From: Areca catechu
Lineage: Eukaryota > Streptophyta > Magnoliopsida > Arecales > Arecaceae
Length of the DNA: 64,000 bases
Direction of reading: 5' to 3'
NCBI GenBank assembly: GCA_021397845.1
Contig: CM038053.1
Location: forward strand, 82,335,157 to 82,399,156
This document shows positions 1-10,186 of the stretch, piece after piece. Every line of letters starts with the position of its first letter. Within the stretch, counting starts at the first letter, position 1. A program made the position numbers and the translations under genes. The notes beneath the pieces were generated by a model. The model saw only the letters and a program-made list of their open reading frames with translations. It made no database searches and was not told the origin of the DNA.

Positions 1-78
1 ATCTAGTTTGGACTCTAGGTCTAGTGATCCAGTAGTCGATTTAGTCTAGTCTCATTTTGTGTGCTTGCTTGAATCATC

Positions 79-3000
79 ATGTCTACCAGAAACGGAGTGC
101 CATATCAACCTGGTCAAACCCAACCTGATTTAGAGGCCATGATCAGAACTCTTACTGAAAGTATGGCTAAAATGAATCAGGATATGACAAACACTGTGGC
201 CCAGTTTAGCGCACAAATTCATGAGGATCTTACCCAACTTAGGGACCGAGTCCAAGTACTTGAAGAACCTAGACATCGGAATTGGACTCCTGACCCCGAT
301 TTTAATGTGCCTCAACCTCACCCACATCAGGAGCCTAGAAGGCCTTTATATAGAGATCCTGAACCTAATCATAGGAGGCCTGACCCAGAGCCTGAAGATA
401 GAGATGATAGGTTCATCAGGAACATCAAATTAGATGCACCCACTTTTGATGGTAGTCTGAACCCTAAGGTGTATTCTGATTGGGAGGGTGAGGTGGACCA
501 ATACTTTGAGTGGTATGCTATGTCTGAGGAGAGGAAATACAAGTTTGCCAAGATGAAATTAGTGCGTCAAGCTAGGTTATACTGGGGGAACATTGAGCTA
601 ACCACTAGGAGACGGAATGTTGAGCCCATAACCACTTGGCAGGGTATGAAAGAAAAACTGAGAGATAAATACCTACCCATTTCATACCAGCAAAACCTGT
701 TAGACCAATGGCAAAACCTGAAACAAGGAAACCGATCTGTCTCAGACTACATAGCTACTTTTGATGAATACCTAATGAGATGTGATGTGAGTGAAGCCCA
801 CGAAGTCACTTTGTCTAGATTTAGGGCTGGACTGAGGGAAGATATCAAGAGAGAACTATTTCTGAGAGAGGTTACTGATCTAGACCAAGCCTACCAGATT
901 GCACTGAACACTGAGAAATTTCAGAGAGGACCTATACCTTCTAGGGTTAGTGCCCCAATCCCAAGGAATGGACCTAGCCAAGTTATCCCTAGTAAACCTT
1001 TTCAGGGTACTTCTACCCCTAGGCCCATGGACAAAGGTAAGGCACCTGACACCCAGAGAACCCCTAGTTCAAATATCACCTGTTTTAAGTGTCAGAAACC
1101 AGGTCACATTTCCAGTCAGTGTACTGCCAAAGCCTGTTTCAAGTGTCATAAGGTAGGTCATGTTTCTAGCCAGTGCCCACGTAGATCCCTTTACATAGAA
1201 GAGGGAGAGAATGATAATTCCGAGCCCAGTGAGGAATTTGAAGAAGAAGTTTATGAGGCCGGAATGAATTTGGTTGAGGAGTATGAAGGAGAGGAGGAAC
1301 CCAATGAATCTGACCAATTAGGAGTTGTAAGATGCATCCTATCCCAGAATCTAGTTCAAGAGGATTGGCGTAGGACTAACATCCTACAGACTTTTCTTAA
1401 ATTAGGGGATAAGGTATGTAAGATCATCATAGATAGTGGGAGCTGTGTAAATGCCATCTCTACTAGCACTGTCAAGATGTTAGGCTTAATCCCAGTTCCC
1501 CATCCCAACCCCTATAAGGTTTCTTGGGTAGATTCTACCTCCATACCTATCCAGTCTAGATGTCAAGTCCAAATCCAAATGCAATCTTATCACGAAAAGA
1601 TTTGGTGCGATATCTTACCCATGGGGGTGAGCAGTATAATTCTCGGAAGACCTTGGTTGTATGATCATGATGCCACCCTCTTAGGAAAATCCAATACCTG
1701 TGTCTTTAGTTTCAATGGGAAGAAGATTACGATCCATTCAGTTCCCCCTAAGGACAAGGTAACTAAAGGAGCCGGTAAGGTTAAGGAGATGAAAACTGGA
1801 GTAAACCTAATCAGTGCTAAGGATCTAGAACAAGAAATTCATAGTGGTTCACCCATCTGGATGTTGACTGCTAAGGAACATAGAACTGCGGAACCCTCAG
1901 AGCCTCCTCAAGAAGTTAAACCTGTGTTAAAAGAATTTGAGGATGTCTTTCCCGAGGATTTGCCAGACCACCTTCCACCTCTTAGGGATATCCAGCATGC
2001 CATAGATCTAATCCCAGGAGCGACTTTGCCCAACTTGCCCCATTACAGGATGAATCCATCTGAGCATGAAGAACTGCAAAAGCAGGTTGGAGAATTATTG
2101 AGGAAGGGGTTTATTAGAGAAAGTCTTAGCCCTTGTGCAGTCCCAGCCTTACTGACCCCAAAGAAAGATGGCACGTGGAGGATGTGTGTTGACAGTCGTG
2201 CCATCAATAAAATTACAATCAAATATAGGTTTCCCATCCCTAGACTAGATGACATGCTTGATATGATGGCTGGTGCAATGGTTTTTTCTAAGATTGATCT
2301 CAAAAGCGGCTATCATCAGGTTAGGATTAGACCCGGGGATGAATGGAAAACTGCTTTCAAAACTAAGGATGGTCTTTATGAATGGGTTGTTATGCCTTTT
2401 GGGTTGTCCAATGCCCCTAGTACTTTCATGAGAATTATGACCCAGGTACTTAGAGCTTTCATAGGAAAATTTGTGGTGGTCTATTTTGATGACATCCTGA
2501 TCTATAGTAAGACCCCAGCAGATCACCTAGGCCACCTTAGAGCAGTCTGCCAAGTTTTGAGGAATGATAGACTCTATGGTAATCTTAAGAAGTGTGAATT
2601 CATGACTAGTAGAGTTATCTTTCTTGGTTTTGTAGTAACCCCTGACGGCGTGGCGGCCGATCCTGAGAAGATTAGGTCCATAGTAGCCTGGCCAGAGCCA
2701 ACCAATGTGCATGAAGTTAGAAGTTTCCATGGCTTGGCTACCTTCTATAGGCGATTCATCAAGGGGTTTAGTACTTTAGCTGCTCCTATCACTGATTGTA
2801 TTAGGAAGGGAGAATTTCATTGGACTAAGTCAGCCCATAAAGCCTTCCTAGATCTTAAGGATAAAATGACCCAGGCACCCATTCTGAGATTACACGATTT
2901 TTCTAAAGTATTTGAGGTTGCCTGTGATGCTTCAGGTGTAGGAATAGGTGGAGTCCTAAGCCAAGAGAATCATCCCATAGCATTCTTTAGTGAAAAACTT

Positions 3001-3525
3001 AATGATGCTAAGCTTAGGTATTCTACCTATGATAAAGAATTTTATGCGGTGGTGCAAGCTTTGCATTACTGGAGACATTATTTGCTACCGCAGGAATTTG
3101 TACTATTTTTGGACCATGAGGCTCTTAGATTTCTGAACTCCCAAAAGAAGCTTAACCCTAGGCATGCTAAGTGGGTAGAATATATCCAGTCCTATACTTT
3201 TATCCTGAAACATAAGGCTGGAGTTGAGAATAAGGTAGCTGATGCCCTTAGTCGCCGATCTCTGTTATTAACTTCTGTTAGAACTGAGGTCATAGGGTTT
3301 GAGCAAATCAAAGAGGAATATGAGTCTTGTCCGGATTTCACAACTGTGTATCAGGATCTAGTTCAAGGACCATCTAGTAATCACCAGGATTATACCCTTG
3401 TAGATGGTTTTTTGTTCTTCAAAAATAGGCTTTGCATCCCTAGAACTTCTCTTAGGGAATTTTTGATTTGGGAAATCCATGCTGGAGGTTTAGCCAGCCA
3501 ATTTGGAAAAGACAAGACCATTTAG
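79..3525 (+). CDS. Gag-protease-RT-RNase H-integrase(N-term) polyprotein of chromovirus A
   Basis: This is the longest open frame in the window, 1148 codons from ATG at 79. A predicted coiled coil (about residues 20-65) precedes a Pro/Arg-rich linker (EPRRPLYRDPEP) and the gag capsid domain (about 115-280). Two CCHC zinc knuckles follow, CFKCQKPGHISSQC (about 335) and CFKCHKVGHVSSQC (about 353). The aspartic protease has DSG at 452-454. RT carries YFDD with Asp 804/805, and RNase H starts near the DAS motif at 950. The frame enters the integrase HHCC zinc domain, where the second His is replaced by Gln (codon 3499-3501; F and D keep His). It ends at TAG 3523-3525 because of an indel: the next integrase residues continue in another frame. 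Gag, PR, RT and RNase H look intact. Confidence 0.93.
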   Translation: MSTRNGVPYQPGQTQPDLEAMIRTLTESMAKMNQDMTNTVAQFSAQIHEDLTQLRDRVQVLEEPRHRNWTPDPDFNVPQPHPHQEPRRPLYRDPEPNHRRPDPEPEDRDDRFIRNIKLDAPTFDGSLNPKVYSDWEGEVDQYFEWYAMSEERKYKFAKMKLVRQARLYWGNIELTTRRRNVEPITTWQGMKEKLRDKYLPISYQQNLLDQWQNLKQGNRSVSDYIATFDEYLMRCDVSEAHEVTLSRFRAGLREDIKRELFLREVTDLDQAYQIALNTEKFQRGPIPSRVSAPIPRNGPSQVIPSKPFQGTSTPRPMDKGKAPDTQRTPSSNITCFKCQKPGHISSQCTAKACFKCHKVGHVSSQCPRRSLYIEEGENDNSEPSEEFEEEVYEAGMNLVEEYEGEEEPNESDQLGVVRCILSQNLVQEDWRRTNILQTFLKLGDKVCKIIIDSGSCVNAISTSTVKMLGLIPVPHPNPYKVSWVDSTSIPIQSRCQVQIQMQSYHEKIWCDILPMGVSSIILGRPWLYDHDATLLGKSNTCVFSFNGKKITIHSVPPKDKVTKGAGKVKEMKTGVNLISAKDLEQEIHSGSPIWMLTAKEHRTAEPSEPPQEVKPVLKEFEDVFPEDLPDHLPPLRDIQHAIDLIPGATLPNLPHYRMNPSEHEELQKQVGELLRKGFIRESLSPCAVPALLTPKKDGTWRMCVDSRAINKITIKYRFPIPRLDDMLDMMAGAMVFSKIDLKSGYHQVRIRPGDEWKTAFKTKDGLYEWVVMPFGLSNAPSTFMRIMTQVLRAFIGKFVVVYFDDILIYSKTPADHLGHLRAVCQVLRNDRLYGNLKKCEFMTSRVIFLGFVVTPDGVAADPEKIRSIVAWPEPTNVHEVRSFHGLATFYRRFIKGFSTLAAPITDCIRKGEFHWTKSAHKAFLDLKDKMTQAPILRLHDFSKVFEVACDASGVGIGGVLSQENHPIAFFSEKLNDAKLRYSTYDKEFYAVVQALHYWRHYLLPQEFVLFLDHEALRFLNSQKKLNPRHAKWVEYIQSYTFILKHKAGVENKVADALSRRSLLLTSVRTEVIGFEQIKEEYESCPDFTTVYQDLVQGPSSNHQDYTLVDGFLFFKNRLCIPRTSLREFLIWEIHAGGLASQFGKDKTI

Positions 3526-4873
3526 CTATTGAAGACCACTTTTTCTAGCCTAGCTTGAAAAGGGATGTAGCTAATATTGTAGCTAGATGTCGAACCTGCG
3601 CTGTTGCCAAACAGCGAAAACAAAACACTGGCCTTTATACCCCACTCCCTGTCCCAGATCGTCCTTGGCAAGATGTGAGTATGGATTTTGTGTTAGGTTT
3701 ACCTAAGACCCAGAGGAGACATGATTCTATCTGTGTCGTAGTCGACTGATTCTCTAAAATGGCCCACTTCTTGCCTTGTTCCCAAACCTTTGATGCGTCT
3801 AAGGTAGCCACACTTTTCTTCAATGAGATAGTTAGACTCCATGGCCTACCTAAGACAATCGTTTCAGATAGGGATGTCCGGTTCACCAGTTACTTTTGGA
3901 AGACCCTTTGGCATAAGTTACGGACAAAACTTAAGTTTTCAACTGCCTATCATCCCCAAACTGATGGCCAAACTGAAGTAGTGAACCGTAGCCTAGGAAA
4001 TCTGCTGAGATGTCTTGTTGGTGAAAATACCAGAAATTGGGATTTATACCTACCAAGGGCAGAATTTGCGTACAATAACTCGGTCAATAGGTCTACGGGT
4101 AAGAGTCCATTTGAAATTGTACATGGGTACAAACCTCACACACCTCTTGACCTAGTCCCTTTACCTGTCCACACTCGAGTCTCCGAGTCTGCTAAGAATT
4201 TTGCACAGCATGTAAAAGACTTGCATAAAGAAATTCATGCCAAAATAAATTTAAGTAATGAAACTTATAAGAAGTTGGCTGATACTCAAAGGCGAGTCAA
4301 ATCTTTTGTTGAGGGAGACTATGTGATGATTAGGTTAAGGCCTGAACGGTTTTCCCTGGAACCGTTAGAAAGTTACATGCTAGGGGAGCTGGACCATTTA
4401 GAGTGGTAAAGAGAGTAGGATCCAATGCCTATGTGCTCGAGTTGGCTCCAGAACTAGGCATTAGCTCTACTTTCAACATTACAGACTTAGTAGAGTACAG
4501 GGAGCCAGCTGTGATTCCTAGTGAGCCTTTTGAGCCTAACCCTATCATTGAGAGTGATCCCGACCCTGTGTGTCCACCAACAAACTGGCCTGTGAGGAAA
4601 GAGCAGATTGAAAAGATCCTGGATGATCAGGTTATCTCTACTCGTAATCGAGGATACCAAAGGTACTTGGTCCGCTGGCAAGGAAGGCCAGATTCTGATG
4701 ACTCTTGGATCTTCCGAGAAGAATTACAAGAATTGGACCCAGACCTCTTGGAGAGATACCAGAGCCAACTTGAGCCTTACTCGACAGGGTCGAGTTCCTC
4801 CCACCCCGGGAGAATTGGTGCGGGCACCAGACTCATAAGAAGACTTCAGAGCTCCATTTGGATCTCTGATTGA
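3526..4873 (+). pseudogene. Integrase core and chromodomain of chromovirus A, broken
   Basis: This is the continuation of the polyprotein in pieces. After the indel at about 3522 the zinc domain resumes (ARCRTCAVAKQ), interrupted by TAG 3546-3548 at a position that is Leu in element D. TGA at 3748-3750 replaces a CGA-like Arg codon in the motif VVDxFSK, a typical CpG decay. The integrase core 3759-4409 keeps its catalytic Asp (in MDF and SDRD) and Glu (QTEVVNR) contexts. A further frameshift near 4357 leads to the last frame, 4403-4873, which holds the chromodomain (RYLVRWQGRPDSDDSW). The 3' LTR starts inside the tail of this frame. The integrase cannot be made as one protein from this copy. 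Confidence 0.9.
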
Positions 4874-5015
4874 CATTGCCCGAGAAATTAGGATTTGTAA
4901 TAAAGGTTGACTTGGTCAACCAGTTTATTTATTTTTATTTATTTCTTGAGTCACCATTTAAATTTTGTTGAGTTATGTTGACTCGGTGCAAGTCCCGATG
5001 TGGTTTCAATTTTAT

Positions 5016-5095
5016 CCAAAATGGTGCCGCAATTGTCTTCCAATCAAATCAAGGTCCAAAATGGTGCCACATTTGTCTTCCAATCAAATCAAGGT
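5016..5095 (+). repeat. 40-bp tandem duplication inside LTR A
   Basis: Two adjacent 40-bp units (5016-5055 and 5056-5095) start CCAAAATGGTGCC and end AATCAAATCAAGGT, with about three differences. The repeat lies in U3 upstream of the TATA box. The B and F LTRs have related GGTGCCAC text but not this exact duplication. Confidence 0.85.
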
Positions 5096-5604
5096 CCAAG
5101 CAAGTGGAGGCCACACTCCAAGCCACACACCCAGCCAGACTCCGAGCACATGCCAGGGTCCAGGAGGCGCCACAGAGGCATCCCAGTGTCATGGTCCCCA
5201 CATCCAAAGAAGAAAAAAATCAAATTGGAAGCCAATTTAAAGGAGGCGCCCATACCTGCCAATTTTGTCTAAGCAAAGAAGGAAAGGGACTTCTCTTGGA
5301 GAAAAAATCAAAGAAGGACATCCAACCTACTCCTAATTGAAGTTCAAATCAAAATCAAAGAGCTTAACTTGGAGTGGAAGAAAAGAAGAAATGCCATAAG
5401 GAGAAGAGGACTCCAAATCCAAATCCAACTCCAAAGAAGGCACCATAAAAAAAAAAAAAAAATTCCAAAAAAATCCTTTATGGCCGTCCCAAATTTTTTT
5501 GAATTCTTGGTCGGCCAAGAGAGGAGGTTTTCTACCTAATCTAGAGGTTGGAGGAGTTTAGTCCCACATGGGAATTTGTACAAACTTGGAGAAAATCTTA
5601 GGTC

Positions 5605-5611
5605 TATATAA
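5605..5611 (+). promoter_or_regulatory. TATA box of LTR A
   Basis: TATATAA lies about 790 bp into the LTR and precedes the conserved CTCTTTGTAAC region. The corresponding boxes are TATATAT at 16956 and 22268 in the LTRs of B and TATAAAT at 49804 in F. Assigned by position and sequence only. Confidence 0.55.
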
Positions 5612-6499
5612 TAGACCTCTCTTTGTAACTTTAGAAAATCAATGAAGAAAAATTATTTTTGCTATTCTCTTGTGTTGAGTAACCTAGGTTTCTATTCTTT
5701 CACACTATTCTAAGTGTTGAGCTCCGTGAGGGGGTAATCCGGGTTCCATTGGAGCCTTGAGGAGGTGAGAGATCTCCATCTTTATCCAAAACCCTAGGTT
5801 AGCCACTTAAAAATCCAAAACCCTAGCCGCCCTTCATTATTTTCAATCCATCAAACCCTAGCTCCTTCCATCTCCCATGGCCTCTCTCTCTCTACAAGTC
5901 CAGGCCATCCACCTTCATCCAGATCCAGTCTGGCTACTTCAGATCCAGAGCAAGTTCCAAGGAAAATCATATCAGCTTCCAGGAGAATCCAGTTTTCAGC
6001 AATTTCAATCTTCAAGTTCATCAACCTGGTAAATTTTTCCCTTGACTCTCTGATTCCATCAATTATTTTTCTTCTCTTCCAGATCTTGAGTTCAGGAGAA
6101 GCCAACCCGCCAAAGGACCAGTATTGGAGGGTCCATTGCGAAGATATCTGAATCCGAGGATCCAACAATCTGCTCGGGAGAGTTCTTCCACCAAAATCTG
6201 TGAAGATCATTGTCTGGTTAGGTAAACCATCTCTTCTCTTTATTTCTGTTCTGTTGAAAGTTCGAAGCGAAACCCTAGGTCTGGGAGTTTCTCAACCCCC
6301 AGTGATCCGTTGCTTCTGAACTACTCTGATAATTTAGTTTCCTTAAAATTGTGCTTTCAATTATCATATTAGTATCTTTCAATGTTAGGTTAACTTTTCT
6401 TTGATTTGAAGCCAACTTCTACAAACATATAAAAACAACAAAAAAATTAGTTAATCTTAATTTACTTCCGCATCGCATCCCTTTATTTGTTCTGCATCA

Positions 6500-6681
6500 T
6501 TTTCAACATCAAATTTTGTTGGAATTTGCATTTACAGGTTGGTACCCTAATCCTAATTTACATAGATATGTTTGTCATATGATCTAGTCTTATTTAAGGA
6601 GTTCTTGTTTTAGGGTTTTTGGTGTGAATTTAGTTTAATTTTTGAAATTACACTTCCGCTGCGTTGCACCGGAACCCAACA
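6500..6681 (+). repeat. Probable 3' end of another LTR (copia-like), flanking A
   Basis: This short stretch between LTR A and element H has no coding potential. It ends TTCCGCTGCGTTGCACCGGAACCCAACA. A CCGCTGCG...CCCAACA terminus is common at the 3' end of plant copia LTRs. I infer that A inserted into that LTR, the rest of which lies left of the window. The Tat coding similarity starts at the very next base. Confidence 0.4.
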
Positions 6682-7290
6682 CATCTGTGGATCCATTCTA
6701 ATTTGATTGTAGCCGGAGAAAGCATCCATGAAGCTTAGCAACTGGTGGCCGGCGGTAGCGTCGACCAGTTGATTAATCTTTAGGAGATGGAAGCTATCTT
6801 TTGGGCAAGCTTTGTTAAGATCTGTATAGTCAATGTAGATCCTCCACTTGCCACTAGCTATCTTCACCATCACCACATTGGCCAGCCACTTGGGGTAGCG
6901 GGCCTCTCTGATGAACCCTGCTTTAAGGAGCTTGCCAACCTCTTCGTCTACAACATGCTGTCTTTCGGTGGTGAAGCTCCTCTTCTTCTGTCGCACCGGT
7001 TTGTACCCAGGGATTACTTCCAGCCGATGAGTAATCACTTTGACATGAATCTCGGGCATGTCCGAAGCCGACCAGGCAAAGACATCGGCGTTATCCCTGA
7101 GAAAATGGATCAACTCCGTTCTGGTTTTCTCGTCAAGTGCACTCCTAATCTGCACAACTTTGGAGGGACCTTCCTCTTTCAAAGGTACCGGAATGGTCCT
7201 CTCCATGGGCTCACCAAGATTTGTAGTTACATCCCTCAAATCCAGCTGATCCAGAGTTGTTGAATCCTTGAAATGCCTGTCTTCAATCAT
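6682..7290 (-). pseudogene. Reverse transcriptase N-terminal fragment, Tat lineage (element H)
   Basis: The open frame starts at 7290 with a protease-RT linker (DVTTNLGEPMERTIPVPLKE), then NADVFAWSASDMP and the RT fingers (GKWRIYIDYTDLNKACPKDS). It ends at FMDAFSGYNQIRMDPQ, just where the element is cut. Past 6682 the frame runs into foreign LTR sequence. The fragment lacks the palm Asp pair and cannot be active. Confidence 0.85.
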
Positions 7291-7700
7291 CAGAAACTGT
7301 CGTGCCGTTTTCTAGTTTCCTCTAACTTCTCCAACACCATTCCTGGTGGGGAAGCATACTAAGAGGTAGTGAGAGGAGATCACGGTCCAGAACATGTTCA
7401 AGGCAGGCCGCCCCAGAATAATATTATATGTTGAGGGGATCCAGACTATCATGAAGTTGATCGACAGTGTCTTTTATCGAGGTTCAGTGCCGAGGGTTAC
7501 AGGCAGCACTATTTCCCCCTCTGCATAAACTTGGTTGCCCCCAAAACCAGAGAGCGATATGGGGGACCTTTGAAGTTGATGCCTAGGCAAACATATTTTA
7601 GAGAATGCATCATACAATAAGATATCTGTCGAACTTCCATTATCTACAAGGATCCGCTGTACATCATAATTGGCCACTACGGTCGAAAATACAAGAGGAT
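7291..7700 (-). pseudogene. Aspartic protease region, Tat lineage (element H)
   Basis: The best piece is 7677-7474, with the active-site motif ILVDNGSSTDIL and the following LPRHQLQRSPISLSGFGG, as usual for Tat proteases. The frame is broken on both sides: 7300-7470 still reads as protease/linker in other frames, and the stretch 7700-7880 joining it to gag is degraded. Confidence 0.75.
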
Positions 7701-7880
7701 CATCATTTGGGAGCCGAACTCTCGCAAGGTCATCGTCAGAGAAGACGATGGCATTGTTGTCTCTAAGTCGCTTGGAGCATCATTCTCATCTCTTCTCCAG
7801 TTGGTTGGTCGGTGTATCATCGCTACACCTCTGTTGGTGGGCCTTTGATTTGGCAATTCAGCCTCTTCAGGAGGTGACTG

Positions 7881-9353
7881 TTAAACAGTTACTTCTGACC
7901 GGGGGCCTTGGCAACTGATATACCGCCCCAGGTACCCTCTCTTGATGAGATCCTCAATTCCATCCTTCAGCTTGATGCATTCTTTTGTGTTGTGGCTGTG
8001 GTCCTGGTGGAATCGGTAGTATTTGTTCCTGTTCCTAACAAAAGAGGAGGCCTTCATGGGACGGGGCCGTTGAAGATAGTATTCTTTTTCTATCTCCATG
8101 AGAATCTTCTCTCGAGGGAGGTTGAGGGGGGTGTAGGAGTCGAATCTTTCTCCTAATGCTCTGGGCTTGGGAGGACTTCTTCGACGGTCTGCATATCTAC
8201 CGCCGTTGTTATTAGAAGTTTGCGGACCTTGTCCCCTATTATTCTTTTTCTTTGAAGGGGGTTTCCCTTCAATCAATCATCGATTCGCTGCCTGCTCTTC
8301 AGCGTTGGCGTATTTCTGAGCCCTTGACAGGAGCTCAGCGTAGCTTTTAGGGAAATTCTTATCCAGGGAGAAAGTAAGCCTGGAGGTATGAAGCCCCTTC
8401 CTTAGTGCTGACATGGCCACGTGCTTGTTGAGATCTGGGATCTCAAGCGTGGCCGCATTAAACCTAGAGATGTAATCTCGCAGGCTTTCTCCTTCATTCT
8501 GGTGATGGAGGAATAGTGTGTCCGTATTCTGAGGAGTCTTGCGGTAGGTCCTGAAATGCAAGACAAACAATTTTTGTAACTCGAAAAAGGAATCGATGGT
8601 ACCTGGGCACAAGCTCGAGTACCACATCCGAACGGACTTCTTCAAGGTAGCCGGGAATGCGAAGCAGTACATCGCGTCCGAAGCTCCTTGAATCATCATA
8701 TGGGTCTTGAAGCTGTCCAAATGATCGAGGGGATCTACGGTGCCATCGTAGGGCTCCAACTGGGAAACCCTGAAGTGCTAAGGGATGACCTCGGCCATGA
8801 TGCGGTCGGTGTAAGGTGGGCGTAGGTCACCCACAATTAGGTCGTTGGGATCCTTAAGATCTCACATCTTGTGCTCTCGTGCCTTAGCCATCTCTGATTT
8901 GATGATTCTAAACCTCCTATCATAATCGGGAGTCTACTTCGGTGCTCTCTCCACATAAGTGGAGTCTCCGGAGGAGGGTGTAGGAGTTTTCCTAGGTCTT
9001 TTCCCTTTGTGTGTAGAATTGGCGAACTTGGGCAATCTCAAAATTTGGCCTTCAAGAGAGGGCTGAGAATGGGGGGAGGGATGCGCGGAGTCCTCCCATG
9101 GAGCTCTCCATCTTCGGGATCGAGAGCTATGTCTAGAAAAAGCCAGTAGGTTTCCCACCGGAAATGCTCTATCTTGGAATTCTTGAACTATGGCCGTAAG
9201 GTTGGCGACCTGGTTCATAAGAGCTTCAAACTGCTGTACTCCCATAGCAATTATGGGAGGTGGAGCAACGTTCTCCTCCGGGGGTGCACCCCCATGAGAT
9301 GGAGCATGACTCCGGCTTGTAGAAGTGATTGGAGCTTTTCCTCTTGCCATCAA
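7881..9353 (-). pseudogene. Gag, Tat lineage (element H)
   Basis: An N-terminal piece (9353-8934, MMARGKAPITSTSRSH) is followed by the capsid domain (8759-8280), with LDHLDSFKTHMMIQG and SLRDYISRFNAATLEI. The C-terminal part (8276-7881) contains YYRFHQDHSHNTKECIKLK. The capsid and C-terminal pieces lie in one frame, separated only by a TGA at 8279-8277. The N-terminal piece is separated by about 175 degraded bases. Confidence 0.82.
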
Positions 9354-9426
9354 AAAATTTTTTTCTTCCCCTTGTCTGGGAGGGAGCTTAAAAAATGTTA
9401 ACGTCCCCCTTCCTGGTGCACCAATT

Positions 9427-10186
9427 TGTTAGCATGGAATCCCTAGATCGGCCGGTCGGAGCTGCTGCATCGCAGGACCGCTCCCTGGTTCACCTGCAAA
9501 ACAGGTCCCTTACCGGAGTTGTTCCAGCGGAGGACACTCCAATGTCTAAGTCAATGGCGGATCCCATCCACAGAATGGGGAAGGTGTCGAGGGTGGAAGA
9601 GAAAAAGGGATTTTGGGGATTGTAAGTGTATGTGAGCGAGGATGTTCGCGTACCTCGAGCAATCCTTCTTACCCTTATTTAAAGAAGGCCTCTGGCCTGC
9701 GCCCCGCTCTTTTTCCGGTGATCATAGGGAGCCAATTTCTTCTATGATTGGTGATCGTGGGTTGTCATTGAGCGGTTCTAGCCAGATCGGAGGTGTGCCA
9801 GCAGGAGTCACGCGCCATGACCATGGCATGATGAGTGTTGATTGTAACTGTTGGTTACAATTGCCTTTCTGGAACAGATTGTGGTCCAGTCTTCAGATTT
9901 CCCCTTGCGTGCGCCGAAGACTTGGTATTTCTTCATCGCCGAAGATCATATCCACGGCAGGGACCGAAGTACATGCCTTCGAAAGTCGATGAGTAGTTCG
10001 GTCTTCAGCCAGGGTCGAAGACGTTACCCGAAGGACCAACCTCCAGATGTTGTGGTCCGGTATAAAGCCTTGGGTTGCCTGCAGTTGGCATGTCCCTTGC
10101 TTGGTCCGAAGTCCGTAGTCCAGGGAAATGAGCTTCGACCAGTCGAACCGGAGTTCGATTTATAGCTGAACCGGGATATCCCAACA
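9427..10186 (-). repeat. 5' LTR of element H
   Basis: On the minus strand the LTR starts TGTTGGGATATCCCGG and ends CCATGCTAACA, so the termini form a TGTT/AACA inverted repeat; length 760 bp. The next minus-strand bases, AATTGGTGCACCAGG (9411-9426), would hold the primer site, a form I cannot assign to a tRNA with certainty. A TATA-like CTTTAAATAAGG lies at 9674-9685 on the minus strand. Confidence 0.75.

Larger units (their letters stand above)
1..6499 (+). mobile_element. Ty3/gypsy chromovirus A (5' part outside window)
   Basis: The element comprises the last 78 bases of the leader, a gag-pol region (79-4873) and a complete 3' LTR (4816-6499). The leader bases match those just before the gag start in elements B (18721-18799) and F (51521-51600), so the 5' LTR and primer site lie left of the window. 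The domain order gag, zinc knuckles, protease, RT, RNase H, integrase, chromodomain identifies a Ty3/gypsy chromovirus. The exact clade is uncertain; the protease region looks Galadriel/Monkey-like to me, which is inference. The left TSD is not visible; the right-hand copy would be the bases just after 6499. Confidence 0.93.
4816..6499 (+). repeat. 3' LTR of chromovirus A
   Basis: The LTR begins TGGTGCGGGCACCAGACTCA right after the weak purine tract GGGAGAAT and ends TTCTGCATCA, giving 1684 bp. Both ends match the LTRs of B and F, whose limits are proved by TSDs. A conserved U5-like block (about 5705-5790, GTTGAGCTCCGTGAGGG) is shared by all LTRs of this subgroup. A poly-A run lies at 5447-5462. 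Reverse-oriented LTR J at the right window end is very similar by eye. Confidence 0.9.
6682..10186 (-). mobile_element. Truncated Tat-lineage Ty3/gypsy element H
   Basis: Read on the minus strand, a 5' LTR (10186-9427) is followed by gag (9353-7881), protease (around 7677-7474) and the first part of RT (7290-6682). It stops abruptly inside RT, so the catalytic YxDD region, RNase H, integrase and 3' LTR are missing. RT motifs such as DLNKACPKDSF and MDAFSGYNQI are typical of the Tat/Retand group, not of the chromoviruses around it. It interrupts the gag of copia G at 10187. Confidence 0.85.
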
